Assembly (NCBI GenBank): GCA_964395045.1
Contig: CAYNBE010000104.1
Span: 1-12,853, forward strand
Source of the DNA: UBA1413 sp964395045
GTDB taxonomy: Bacteria > Bacteroidota > Bacteroidia > Bacteroidales > Prolixibacteraceae
Reading direction: 5' to 3'
DNA: 12,853 nt
In this document: piece after piece, positions 1 through 7,841 of the stretch
Layout of the letters: the number at the start of each line of letters is the position of its first letter
Numbering within the stretch: the first letter of the stretch is position 1
The notes under the pieces: generated by a model
What the model saw: only the letters and a program-made list of their open reading frames with translations
What the model was told of the DNA's origin: nothing
Databases searched by the model: none
Translations under genes and position numbers: made by a program

Positions 1-320
1 GGGTTTAATCAAATATTTATACTACTTAACTCACTGTTTATCAATCATTTAACATTGCTTATAATTAAGTATTGTATATTGTAAGGATCATTTATGGGAA
101 TCGATCGGTCAGTAGAAATATCTCAGTTCGTTAACCCTGTTCAATTTTATTGAGATATCAGCTGATTGCTGAAATTTGGGCCTGCTTTCTGCATCGTTTT
201 CGGGTTATGGTGGTATTCCGGTCTTTTTCTTTTACGCACGTAAAAGAGGGATTGAGGTCAGGTAAAATCAAGGCCGAGTATATTTCAGTGCAGCCTGAAG
301 AATTTTTACTTTGGAAGAGC
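1..320. other. Gene-free left edge
   Basis: I see no supportable gene here. The first 90 bases or so are clearly AT-rich and look like intergenic DNA. The one longer plus-strand frame, starting at 150, runs into the antisense of the carbamate kinase and has no family features. No TAnnTTTG promoter box, tRNA or strong terminator was found. A weak hairpin with 5-bp arms (TTCAG/CTGAA, near 285-300) is followed by a short T run, but it is too weak to call. Confidence 0.6.
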
Positions 321-1277
321 TCAGTCTCCGTAATGCATAGTGATTTTCGAACCGTATCTTTTATCCTCCAGTTTTTTTGATTCGGTGATGATGCATTTTT
401 GCCCCCCCCTTTCAAGGAATTTCAGGCAAGCCCTGATTTTGGGAGCCATGGACCCTTCCCCGAAGGTGCCCATCTGTAAATACCTCAGTGTATCGGCATA
501 ATCGAGAAATTCAAGTTTTTCCTGTGTGGGTTTTCCAAAATCTTTGAAAATGAAAGGTACGTCGGTCAGGATATAGAGTTCATCGGCACCGGTCAGACTA
601 GCCAGAAGGGAGGAGGCCATATCCTTGTCGATCACGGCATCGGTTGTCCGGACCATGTTTTCTTCATCGAGATACACGGGGATGCCGCCGCCACCCGCGG
701 CAATCACAATGTTTCCGCTTCGTGCCAGGGAGTGAATGATTTCTTTGTTTAAGATATCAACCGGATCAGGGGAGGGGACTACTCTCCGGTATCCGCCGGT
801 GGTTTTCCCGGAAGGCCTGAAAATCCATTTCTTCAGCTGCTCCAGTTTTTTCGCTTCTTCTTCCGGATAAATCCTGCCGATGCCTTTAACCGGATTCAAA
901 AATGCAGGGTCTTTTGGATCGACCAGAACCATGTTGACAAGGGTCACCACGTTTTTGCTGATTCCATGTCTGTTGAGTACATTTCTGAGCATTCTTTCGA
1001 TCATATATCCGATTCCTCCCTGGGAATCGGCAACACAGATGTCGAGGGGCATAGGTGCAATGTTGTACATGGTCTCACCGGCATCGTTCCGCATCAGGAT
1101 ATTCCCGACCTGTGGGCCATTTCCATGGGTGATAACAAGGTCATACCCCTCCCTGATTAAAAAAATCAGGTTTTCGATGGTTTCGTAAGCATTCTGTTCC
1201 TGTTCTTCGATGGTGCCCCTTTCATTTTCCCGGAGAAGGGCGTTGCCTCCGAGAGCAGCTACTGCCAATTTCTTCAT
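321..1277 (-). CDS. arcC: Carbamate kinase
   Basis: This cytoplasmic enzyme interconverts carbamoyl phosphate plus ADP with ATP plus carbamate (released as ammonia and CO2). It normally gives the ATP-forming last step of arginine deiminase, agmatine or allantoin breakdown. The 318 residues match the usual length of about 310 and carry the amino-acid-kinase signatures in order: GGNAL (10-14), THGNGPQVG (50-58), DSQGGIGY (84-91), GYRRVVPSPDP (162-172), AAGGGGIPV (193-201), VIDKD (215-219), LTDV (237-240) and GSMAPK (275-280). The ATG at 1277 gives the family's normal start, a lysine-rich strand just before GGNAL. The gene lies 47 bp downstream of the MFS gene on the same strand, with no promoter box between, so cotranscription is likely. 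No arcA, arcB or allantoin gene is in view, so the source of carbamoyl phosphate is unknown. Codons 290-292 contain a run of eight G. Confidence 0.96.
   Translation of the reverse strand: MKKLAVAALGGNALLRENERGTIEEQEQNAYETIENLIFLIREGYDLVITHGNGPQVGNILMRNDAGETMYNIAPMPLDICVADSQGGIGYMIERMLRNVLNRHGISKNVVTLVNMVLVDPKDPAFLNPVKGIGRIYPEEEAKKLEQLKKWIFRPSGKTTGGYRRVVPSPDPVDILNKEIIHSLARSGNIVIAAGGGGIPVYLDEENMVRTTDAVIDKDMASSLLASLTGADELYILTDVPFIFKDFGKPTQEKLEFLDYADTLRYLQMGTFGEGSMAPKIRACLKFLERGGQKCIITESKKLEDKRYGSKITMHYGD
402..409. repeat. C8/G8 homopolymer inside arcC
   Basis: Eight consecutive C on the plus strand are G8 in the arcC coding sense and encode part of Arg290-Gly291-Gly292. A run of seven T (A7 in sense) follows at 372-378. 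The reading frame is intact across both tracts, and the residues after them (IITES, YGSKIT) still look like the family's C-terminal end. The gene is therefore in frame in this assembly. Confidence 0.85.
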
Positions 1278-1324
1278 GAGAATATGAGATGTTATGGGTT
1301 GTTATTAACTTATTTGGATTGATG

Positions 1325-2521
1325 TCAGCTTTCTCCAGGTAATGATGCATCCTTCCTGTTTCCAATTTTCAACAATGCCAGGGTAATAACAATCATGACG
1401 AGGATCAGAACTGCACCTGACAGAAAAACTCCCGTAAGACCACCGACAGAGAAGCACAATCCGGCAAATCGCGGCCCGAGGGTTTGTCCGGTTCTGTTCA
1501 GCAAACTGTTTGCCGACATAAAAGCTGCTCTCTCTCCGAAAGAGGCATGGCTCACCAATTTGTTCTGAATACAGGGAAGGATCATCCCGTGTCCGATCCC
1601 GAACAGGACCGAAGGGAGAACCAGTAAAAAGGTGGATTCCGATTTCCAGTAAGCCAGAATGGCGATAAAATAAAAAATTAACCCCAACAGAATCTGATAA
1701 ACCGGACGGAGCAGCCGGGCTGTTTTGCCCGACTGGGAAGCGATGGCTGCTGTTACGAGCGACATCAGCGACATGATCATCCCGATTTCACCCGGTTCTG
1801 AGTTCATTCTTTGTTTCATCAGAATCGGGAGATAGGTAAGAAGAGATCCGTACAACACCATGAAGATGAAAAAGGTGAGCAAGAAGAGAATCCAGATTTG
1901 GGGTTGACGGATTTTTATCCAGATATTCCTGAAATAGGAATTCAGTCTTTGATTCATTTGTTCATGGGCAGGAAGGCTGGTCCATAACCAGACAGCTGCC
2001 GGGATCGCGGTCAGGGGGAGCAGGAAAGGAAACTGCCATCCGATGTTCGCCAAAACTCCGCCGATGGCAGGATAGAATGCTGTGCCCAGGCTCAGGATGC
2101 TGGCATTGTATCCCATTGCCGATTGTCTCCGACCGGAGTCAAAAAAATCACCGACCAGGGTAACATTCAGGGTTCCGAAACTGGCAGCACCGATCCCCTG
2201 AAAAAACCTTAGGATGACAAGGGTGTTAAAATCGGGAGAGAAAAAGCATAAGAATCCTGAACAGGCAAACAGGAACATGGAGGGAACAAGTACGGTTTTT
2301 CTGCCAAACCTGTCAGCAAAAATTCCGGTCAGGGGAGTCATCACAATACCTGGAAGGGTAAATGCCGCTATCAGCCATCCCACCTGACGGGGGTTGATCC
2401 TGAAGTGGTCGATCACCCCGGGGAAAGCGGGTGTCAGGCTGGCCACACCCATCACCGCAATCAGGGTGATGGCAAAAATCATATACAACCGGTGGTCACG
2501 CAACAAATTTCCTTTTTGCAT
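1325..2521 (-). CDS. MFS transporter, drug-efflux-like (DHA1 type)
   Basis: This is an inner-membrane secondary transporter of the major facilitator superfamily, with about 12 hydrophobic segments. The loop after the second helix carries motif A (GIFADRFGRK, about residues 65-74), and a glycine-rich YPAIGG segment in the fifth helix resembles motif C of exporters. This points to proton-coupled efflux of small molecules, but the substrate cannot be read from sequence. The frame stays open upstream to an ATG at 2623. I prefer the ATG at 2521 (398 residues) for two reasons: the extra 34 residues are polar and unlike the family, and a minus-strand TATTTTTG box at 2544-2551 lies inside that extension. 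From 2521 the protein begins with a short cytoplasmic stretch followed directly by helix 1. It is probably the first gene of a two-gene unit with arcC; the functional link is unclear, and export of a nitrogen metabolite is only a guess. Confidence 0.88.
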   Translation of the reverse strand: MQKGNLLRDHRLYMIFAITLIAVMGVASLTPAFPGVIDHFRINPRQVGWLIAAFTLPGIVMTPLTGIFADRFGRKTVLVPSMFLFACSGFLCFFSPDFNTLVILRFFQGIGAASFGTLNVTLVGDFFDSGRRQSAMGYNASILSLGTAFYPAIGGVLANIGWQFPFLLPLTAIPAAVWLWTSLPAHEQMNQRLNSYFRNIWIKIRQPQIWILFLLTFFIFMVLYGSLLTYLPILMKQRMNSEPGEIGMIMSLMSLVTAAIASQSGKTARLLRPVYQILLGLIFYFIAILAYWKSESTFLLVLPSVLFGIGHGMILPCIQNKLVSHASFGERAAFMSANSLLNRTGQTLGPRFAGLCFSVGGLTGVFLSGAVLILVMIVITLALLKIGNRKDASLPGES

Positions 2522-2543
2522 ATTCTTTTTCTTTCGCGGAAAA

Positions 2544-2551
2544 CAAAAATA
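2544..2551 (-). promoter_or_regulatory. Candidate Bacteroidota -7 box for MFS-arcC
   Basis: On the minus strand this reads TATTTTTG, an exact match to TAnnTTTG. It is 22 bp upstream of the ATG at 2521, which would give a leader of roughly 18-20 nt. I found no good TTTG -33 partner at the usual spacing, so the call rests on one box. It supports the shorter MFS start. Confidence 0.4.
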
Positions 2552-2866
2552 GCGAATCGGCCTGTCATCCTGTATGATATCATGCATATTTGGAAAAAAT
2601 ATCCGGGAGATGCCACAGTTCATCTGGTTTTGACAGATAAGGTTGAAAAACCGGTTTACGGGGATTAACAGATGATCTGCACAGGAAGCGATCCCGCGAT
2701 TTACTTCTTCATAGGCACAGGTTCACTGCCAATTTCCATTCAGTGTGCCATTCTGTCGTGAATAGGGTACTTCAGTCGGTTGTTTTTGGGTGGTTCCAAA
2801 TTGTTGTTGGCAAAATCAGGACATTATAGGCCCGTGGTATCCGCACCAAACTCTTTTGGCATTGAA

Positions 2867-2897
2867 ATTGAAGGGTTCAAAACTGTAATTAAATTTG
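2867..2897 (+). promoter_or_regulatory. Candidate promoter for the zinc peptidase gene
   Basis: An ATTG at 2867-2870 and an exact TAAATTTG (TAnnTTTG) at 2890-2897 are separated by 19 bp, the expected spacing for the primary sigma factor of this phylum. The -7 box ends only 7 bp before the ATG at 2905, so a transcript from it would have almost no leader. Short AT-rich boxes arise by chance, so this is tentative. Confidence 0.35.
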
Positions 2898-2904
2898 TTT
2901 GTAT

Positions 2905-3603
2905 ATGATGCTTTGGATCATTTTCGGATTTTTCTTCGTACTCAGTCTGATTGCAGGCAATCGTCTGAAATCAAAATTCAGGGAATACTCTCAGATTGCC
3001 CTGGCAAATGGAATGAGCGGAAGTGATATTGCACGTAAGATGCTGAACGACAACGGCTGTTATGATGTGAAAGTTATTTCAGTAGGTGGTCAGCTGACCG
3101 ATCATTATGACCCGGTGAAAAAAACAGTGAACCTCAGTCCCGAAGTTTACAGCGGAAGGAACGTAGCGGCTGCTGCTGTTGCCGCCCATGAATGCGGACA
3201 TGCCGTCCAGCATGCCAGGGGATATGCCTGGCTGGAAATGAGAAGTGCGCTGGTCCCGATACAGAATGTGACAGCCAGGATTATGAATATCATTTATATC
3301 GGACTGTTTCTGGGTTCATTTCTGCTTGGCAACCTGATCCCCCTGCATACAGCTCTGGTGATTATTGTGGCATGTTACACCGTATTTACCCTTTTTGCGT
3401 TTATCACCCTCCCGGTTGAATTCGATGCAAGTTCGAGAGGATTGGCATGGCTTTCTTCCACCGGAATCACCAACAGCCAATCGACTGAGAAAGCGAAAGA
3501 TGCACTGAAATGGGCTGCTTCAACCTATGTGATTGCAGCACTCTCTTCACTTGCCACCCTTTTGTATTATGTCAGCTTGCTGGGTGGTGGGAGCAATGAC
3601 TAA
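2905..3603 (+). CDS. Membrane zinc metallopeptidase, YugP type (Zn_peptidase_2)
   Basis: A 232-residue membrane-anchored neutral zinc peptidase of the family represented by Bacillus YugP (about 225-235 residues). It opens with a hydrophobic helix (about 1-18). Next come the family segment LTDHYDP (64-70) and the zincin motif HECGH at 95-99, whose two histidines bind zinc and whose Glu is catalytic. Two more membrane segments lie at about 128-170, then LPVEFDASSR (169-178), whose Glu172 is the likely third ligand, and a last membrane helix at about 205-228. The physiological substrate of the family is poorly known; turnover of membrane proteins is an inference. A TTG at 2899 would add two residues. 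I prefer the ATG at 2905, and the ATG at 2908 is possible. The gene stands alone and converges on the dehydrogenase gene. Confidence 0.93.
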   Translation: MMLWIIFGFFFVLSLIAGNRLKSKFREYSQIALANGMSGSDIARKMLNDNGCYDVKVISVGGQLTDHYDPVKKTVNLSPEVYSGRNVAAAAVAAHECGHAVQHARGYAWLEMRSALVPIQNVTARIMNIIYIGLFLGSFLLGNLIPLHTALVIIVACYTVFTLFAFITLPVEFDASSRGLAWLSSTGITNSQSTEKAKDALKWAASTYVIAALSSLATLLYYVSLLGGGSND

Positions 3604-3606
3604 TCA

Positions 3607-3622
3607 CTTCATTACGATGAAG
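3607..3622. terminator. Hairpin between convergent genes, possible shared terminator
   Basis: A perfect 6-bp stem CTTCAT/ATGAAG with a TACG loop lies in the 32-bp gap between the stops of the zinc peptidase (3603) and the dehydrogenase (3636). The position suits a bidirectional terminator. Neither strand has a U-tract directly after it, so intrinsic termination is uncertain. Confidence 0.35.
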
Positions 3623-3635
3623 ATGGTATGGGTGT

Positions 3636-4595
3636 TCAATTGACGACATTTTGAGGTTCCCCATCGAGAAACGCCGCCAGGTTTTGAACAGCCATCTGCA
3701 TCAGCCGGGATCGGGCTTCAAAGGTTGCCCATGCCATATGGGGGCTAATAAAACAGTTACGCGCTGTGAGCAAGGGATTCCCGGGTGAAGGTGGCTCCAT
3801 TGAGAGTACATCCAGACCGGCTCCGGCAATCAACCCATTGTTCAGGGCGGTTGCCAGGTCATTTTCATTTATCAGTCCGCCTCTCCCGGTGTTCACAATA
3901 AATGAGGAGGGTTTCATAATACCCAGAAGGGAAAGGTTAACAAACTCCCTGGTATCACTGGTCAGCGGGCAATGAAGGCTCAGGAAATCGCTCTCCCTGA
4001 ATACAGTTGCCATTTCTTTTGCGATGCTCCATTCATACATGTCTGGTTTTGGACTTCGGTTGTAGTATATGACTTTCATACCGAATGCATGTCCGATTTC
4101 TGCCACCTTTTTTCCAATTCTCCCAAATCCGATGATCCCGAGAGTTTTCCCGGCCAGTTCCGTCTGGGGAGTGCTTTGGAAGCTGAAATCAGCACAGGCA
4201 CTCCATTTTCCTTCACTTACCTCCATGGCATGTTGCCCGATCCGGTTGACGAAATTCAGAATATGGGCAAAAACCAGTTGAGCAACTGAGTCGGTGCTGT
4301 ATGCAGGGATATTGGAAACAACAATTCCGTGTTCAGCAGCAGCATCCAGGTCTACAACATTTGTTCCTGTTGCCAGTACGCAGATAAATTTCAGCATTGG
4401 CAATCTGCCAATTAATTCCCGGTCGATCACCGTTTTGTTGGTAAAGATTATTTCAGCGTTGATTGCCCTTTCCAATGTTTTATCCGGGGCAGTTCTTTCA
4501 TATACTGTCAGGTTGCCGAATTTTTTCATGGCTTCCCAGCTCAGATCCCCCGGATTGAGGGTGAAGCCATCCAGTACAACAATATTCATGTGCAT
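3636..4595 (-). CDS. D-2-hydroxyacid dehydrogenase, glycerate/hydroxypyruvate-like
   Basis: A cytoplasmic NAD(P)-dependent enzyme of the D-isomer 2-hydroxyacid dehydrogenase family, which reduces 2-keto acids such as hydroxypyruvate or glyoxylate, or runs the reverse reaction. Its 319 residues match the family. The N-terminal substrate domain includes LATGTNVVDLDAA (74-86) and the SVAQLVFA helix (103-110). The Rossmann motif GFGRIG spans 156-161. The catalytic triad is visible as Arg238 (NTGRGG), Glu267 (MEPP) and His286 (SPHMAW). After the second Rossmann strand the protein reads YYNRSPKP, with Asn179-Arg180 where NAD-specific enzymes usually have Asp, which suggests NADPH may be accepted. 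It resembles glycerate dehydrogenases (HprA) more than PdxB, SerA or lactate dehydrogenases, but the substrate is not certain. The start may be 4595 or the ATG at 4589, from which MNIVVLDG begins the first strand. A TATCTTTG box lies about 58 bp upstream. Confidence 0.92.
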   Translation of the reverse strand: MHMNIVVLDGFTLNPGDLSWEAMKKFGNLTVYERTAPDKTLERAINAEIIFTNKTVIDRELIGRLPMLKFICVLATGTNVVDLDAAAEHGIVVSNIPAYSTDSVAQLVFAHILNFVNRIGQHAMEVSEGKWSACADFSFQSTPQTELAGKTLGIIGFGRIGKKVAEIGHAFGMKVIYYNRSPKPDMYEWSIAKEMATVFRESDFLSLHCPLTSDTREFVNLSLLGIMKPSSFIVNTGRGGLINENDLATALNNGLIAGAGLDVLSMEPPSPGNPLLTARNCFISPHMAWATFEARSRLMQMAVQNLAAFLDGEPQNVVN

Positions 4596-4652
4596 CTTAT
4601 TTTACAGTTTCATTCCGGGTTTTGAAGTGCTTTTATGAAAGCCCGGCATATG

Positions 4653-4660
4653 CAAAGATA
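4653..4660 (-). promoter_or_regulatory. Candidate -7 box for the dehydrogenase gene
   Basis: CAAAGATA on the plus strand reads TATCTTTG on the minus strand, an exact TAnnTTTG match 57 bp before the start codon at 4595. No clear -33 TTTG is present at the normal distance. Its position in a divergent intergenic region supports the call. Confidence 0.4.
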
Positions 4661-4720
4661 ACCATCGGAACGGAAATGTATTCTGCCGGTTCAAATGGTA
4701 TATCGTCATAAATAATAAAC

Positions 4721-4728
4721 TAACTTTG
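4721..4728 (+). promoter_or_regulatory. Candidate -7 box for the amidase-deacetylase unit
   Basis: TAACTTTG is an exact TAnnTTTG match that ends 31 bp before the amidase ATG at 4760, implying a leader of about 25-28 nt. An AGGAAAT stretch just before that ATG could serve for ribosome binding. No convincing -33 TTTG was found. With the box at 4653-4660 it forms a compact divergent promoter region. Confidence 0.5.
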
Positions 4729-4759
4729 AATTCAACAGCAAAAATTATTCATAGGAAAT

Positions 4760-7700
4760 ATGAATCGTACAACCAGCTTCATTTTGGTGAGAACAACTTT
4801 GATCCTGACAGCAATTTTGATTTGGAATCCGGGTTTGTCGGAAGATATATCCGGAGATTGTTTAGGGAAAAGGTTTGAAAGAATGTTGAAAAAATGGGAA
4901 AATCCATTAAAAGGATGGTCCCATGTTGGAAAAATCAAAATCGATTCTGTCAGGGTTGCTGAACAAGAGAAGGTCATCAGATATTTTTTCAACGTGCCGT
5001 TATCGTATATTCCGGTGAGAGAGGAGAACTGCATGTTGATTGAACAGTCGCTCCGGAATGTTATGCCCCGTAAAGCCAGGACCTGGGAAGTCGAGATTCT
5101 GACCAATGGTCGGCGGCTACAGGATCTGATCCCAAACAGCATGAGAAAGTCAACTCTGATCGATACATCAAGACTGCCTTTAACACAAAAAGCAGAAAGA
5201 ATACCGTTGATTAGGGAACCTTCCTCCATTGTACCGATGTCGGGTTTGTATAAGAATCATATTGCCATCTGGGGAAGCCACGGATACTATTACGAATCAA
5301 AGCTTGACAGGTGGGAATGGCAGAGGGCCAGGCTTTTCAGCACGGTAGAGGATATTTTTACAAAAAGCATTACCCTTTCGTTTCTGGTGCCAATGCTGGA
5401 AAAAAGCGGTGCAACCGTCTGGCTTCCGCATGAGAGGGAATGGCAAACGAGGGAGGCAATTGCTGATAATGACTGGTCAACCGGAGGCTCGCATATGAAA
5501 ATCCCCGAAGGGGTTTTGTATAAACAGGTCTCTCCGGGATTTCTGTGGAAGGATACTCTTGTAGCCGGGGATCATCCGTTTGCTCAGGGAACATCGCTTA
5601 TATTTGAGGCGTCGGCAGAAGAAGAGCGGGAGATTATCTGTTATCCCATGCCCGAAGGGGGTGAATATGGTGTCACTGTGTCATATCAAAGTTACGGTAA
5701 CAGTTCCCCGGAAGTACAATACACAATCAATACACTTGCCGGGAAGCGGAAATTCCTTGTTAATCAGAAAATCGGTGGAGGAACCTGGATATATTTGGGA
5801 ACCTTTGATTTTCAGGGCGACGGGAATACACCGCCGGAACAACGGTCGGTTACCATCAGCCTGCGGGGAAAGCCCGGTGAAGTCATTTCTGTGGATGCGG
5901 TAAGGTTTGGAGGGGGAATGGGCACTGTTGCCCGCCGTCCGGCTGAAAGCATTTCTGCTAATGTAAAGTCGGTTGACGATGTACAAGGACCCGGAACGGA
6001 AACGGCTACTGATCCGAAATTATTCACATTGAAAACAAGCGGAAAATCGCGCTACCGGGAAGCTGCACGGTATTATCTTCAGTATGCCGGTTTCCCCGAT
6101 ACGCTGGTATATAGCCTTAACGAAGGGAAAAACGATTACAATGACGACTATCAGTCGAGGGGTGAATGGGTGAATTACCTGATGGGAAACCCCAATGGGC
6201 CAATAAAAAACAGAAAAGCCGAGGGGTTGAAAGTTCCTGTCGATCTTGCTTTTGCTTTTCACACCGATGCAGGCCTGACTCCCGGAGATTCAACAATCGG
6301 AACACTTGCGATATACAGTACCTGGGCCGACTCCGGAAAATTCCCGGACGGTTCTTCGAGGATGGCAAGCCGGGATCTTTCCGATCTGATCCAGACCCAA
6401 ATTGTGGGGGATATCAGGGCACTTTTCAATCAGCAATGGACTCGCCGCGGGCTGTGGGACCGCCAGTATTCGGAAAGCTGGAGGCCCAATGTTCCCGTAA
6501 TGCTCCTGGAATTGCTTTCACACCAGAATCTTGCAGACATGAAGTTCGGACTTGATCCCCGATTTCAGTTCTCGGTTGCCAGGGCTGTATATAAAGGGAT
6601 GCTCCGTTTCCTTTCGTATCAGGAGGGACGAACCTATGTGGTCCACCCATTACCGGTCGACAATTTTGCGCTGGCCTTCATCGGAGATAGTGCAGTTCGT
6701 CTGACCTGGCATCCTGTAATCGATCCGCTCGAACCTACTGCATCCCCGGTGAGATACAAAGTCTATTCTCAGGTGAATGGACTTGGCTTCGACAACGGAA
6801 TAGTGGTTTCCGACACCATGGCGGTGATTGTAATGAAACAGGGCGCGGGTGATTACGATTTCAGGGTGACTGCCATCAACGACGGAGGGGAAAGCTTTCC
6901 TTCAGAAACCCTTTCTGCCGGCTTTGCAGAGAATCCCAAAGGTACTGTCCTGATTGTGAATGCGTTCGACAGGGTTTGTGCTCCGGCAACTTTCGACAAC
7001 GGGCATACAGCAGGACTGGAATGGTGGAACGACCAGGGAGTATCCTGGAACTACAATACGGGTTTTACCGGTTTGCAGTACGATTTCAACCGGAAATCAG
7101 ACTGGACTGACGATGACAATCCGGGGTGGGGGAGCAGTTACGGGGATATGGAAGATTTAAGGATCAGGGGGAATACGTTCGATTTCACAGCTGTTCATGG
7201 CAAGCTTATCAGGTCTCTAGGGTACCGGTATGTGTCGGTTAGTGACGAAGTGTTTTGCTGCGACCATTTTGATGCTTCCGGATTTACAGCAATCGACATC
7301 ATCCTGGGTGAAGAAAAATCAACCCCTTCGCTGAAAGATACCTCTATCTTTGATTTTACCGTTTACTCCGCCCCTTTTATGGAAAAGTTACGAAAAATTT
7401 CACAGGATGGAACAAACCTGCTTCTTTCTGGAGCTTATACAGGGAGTGACTTTGCTCTCAGAAAGGACACAGTGGCTGCAAGGTTTGCCAGGGAGGTTCT
7501 CCATTTCAGCCACAGGACCAGCCATGCATCCAAGGGTGGCAGCTTTTATTCAACCGACTATGTCAAGAAGTGGTTTCATCTTAAAGGCGATTTCAATACC
7601 TGTTATCACCCGAATATCTACACCGTCGAAGCCCCTGACGGAATTGAACCTGCCGGAAATGGCGCCGTGACAGCTTTCAGGTATGGTGAAAACAATGTCA

Positions 7701-7828
7701 GTGCCGGAATTGCCTTCAGGGAGAAGAACAAGGGAGTCGTTCTGGGATTTCCAATTGAAACCATTATAGATCATGGTATTCGGCTTGAAATGATGAGACA
7801 GGTGTTCCGGTTTTTTGAAATGAATTAG
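4760..7828 (+). CDS. Exported multidomain amidase_3-like protein split by a golvesin-like domain
   Basis: This 1022-residue exported protein begins with a signal peptide (hydrophobic about 7-26). The zinc amidase (Amidase_3, N-acetylmuramoyl-L-alanine amidase) fold appears in two halves. The first, about 165-230, has IAIWGSHGYYYE with ligand His174 and, in a helix, the likely ligand Glu197. The second, about 430-620, has AFAFHTDAG with ligand His501 and VMLLELLSHQN with the likely catalytic Glu584. Between them sits a golvesin C-terminal-like beta domain (about 270-386) recognisable by YGVTVSYQSYGN, GGTWIYLGTFDF and ISVDAVRFGGG. A fibronectin-III-like domain follows (about 632-722), then a C-terminal alpha/beta domain (about 728-1022) opening with VLIVNAFDRV. 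Related Bacteroidota proteins are often named xanthan lyase or golvesin-domain proteins; activity on xanthan is not implied here. The expected reaction is cleavage of the peptide-glycan amide bond in peptidoglycan, outside the cytoplasm. It has no T9SS domain. It likely heads an operon with the deacetylase-like gene 13 bp downstream. Confidence 0.85.
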   Translation: MNRTTSFILVRTTLILTAILIWNPGLSEDISGDCLGKRFERMLKKWENPLKGWSHVGKIKIDSVRVAEQEKVIRYFFNVPLSYIPVREENCMLIEQSLRNVMPRKARTWEVEILTNGRRLQDLIPNSMRKSTLIDTSRLPLTQKAERIPLIREPSSIVPMSGLYKNHIAIWGSHGYYYESKLDRWEWQRARLFSTVEDIFTKSITLSFLVPMLEKSGATVWLPHEREWQTREAIADNDWSTGGSHMKIPEGVLYKQVSPGFLWKDTLVAGDHPFAQGTSLIFEASAEEEREIICYPMPEGGEYGVTVSYQSYGNSSPEVQYTINTLAGKRKFLVNQKIGGGTWIYLGTFDFQGDGNTPPEQRSVTISLRGKPGEVISVDAVRFGGGMGTVARRPAESISANVKSVDDVQGPGTETATDPKLFTLKTSGKSRYREAARYYLQYAGFPDTLVYSLNEGKNDYNDDYQSRGEWVNYLMGNPNGPIKNRKAEGLKVPVDLAFAFHTDAGLTPGDSTIGTLAIYSTWADSGKFPDGSSRMASRDLSDLIQTQIVGDIRALFNQQWTRRGLWDRQYSESWRPNVPVMLLELLSHQNLADMKFGLDPRFQFSVARAVYKGMLRFLSYQEGRTYVVHPLPVDNFALAFIGDSAVRLTWHPVIDPLEPTASPVRYKVYSQVNGLGFDNGIVVSDTMAVIVMKQGAGDYDFRVTAINDGGESFPSETLSAGFAENPKGTVLIVNAFDRVCAPATFDNGHTAGLEWWNDQGVSWNYNTGFTGLQYDFNRKSDWTDDDNPGWGSSYGDMEDLRIRGNTFDFTAVHGKLIRSLGYRYVSVSDEVFCCDHFDASGFTAIDIILGEEKSTPSLKDTSIFDFTVYSAPFMEKLRKISQDGTNLLLSGAYTGSDFALRKDTVAARFAREVLHFSHRTSHASKGGSFYSTDYVKKWFHLKGDFNTCYHPNIYTVEAPDGIEPAGNGAVTAFRYGENNVSAGIAFREKNKGVVLGFPIETIIDHGIRLEMMRQVFRFFEMN

Positions 7829-7841
7829 CCTTGGCCCTGCC

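Larger units (their letters stand above)
2522..2904. other. Divergent non-coding stretch between MFS and zinc peptidase
   Basis: This stretch of 383 bases holds no gene I can support. It contains the 5' regions of two divergent genes, with a candidate -7 box for each (minus strand 2544-2551, plus strand 2890-2897). It also contains an imperfect inverted repeat, GGCACA at 2714-2719 and TGTGCC at 2744-2749. The remainder shows no RNA gene, riboswitch or repeat that I recognise. Confidence 0.55.

Noticed and set aside
150..380. Plus-strand open frame of 76 codons at the left edge
   Set aside because: It overlaps the end of arcC in antisense and shows no family motif or clear ribosome binding site.
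2522..2623. N-terminal extension of the MFS protein to an ATG at 2623
   Set aside because: The 34 extra residues are polar and unlike MFS N-termini, and a candidate promoter box lies within them.
2405..2668. Plus-strand open frame across the MFS 5' end
   Set aside because: It is mostly antisense to the MFS coding region, and the translation has no recognisable features.
2714..2749. GGCACA/TGTGCC inverted repeat as a terminator or riboswitch
   Set aside because: The left arm has a six-base bulge, no U-tract follows, and no known riboswitch core is visible.
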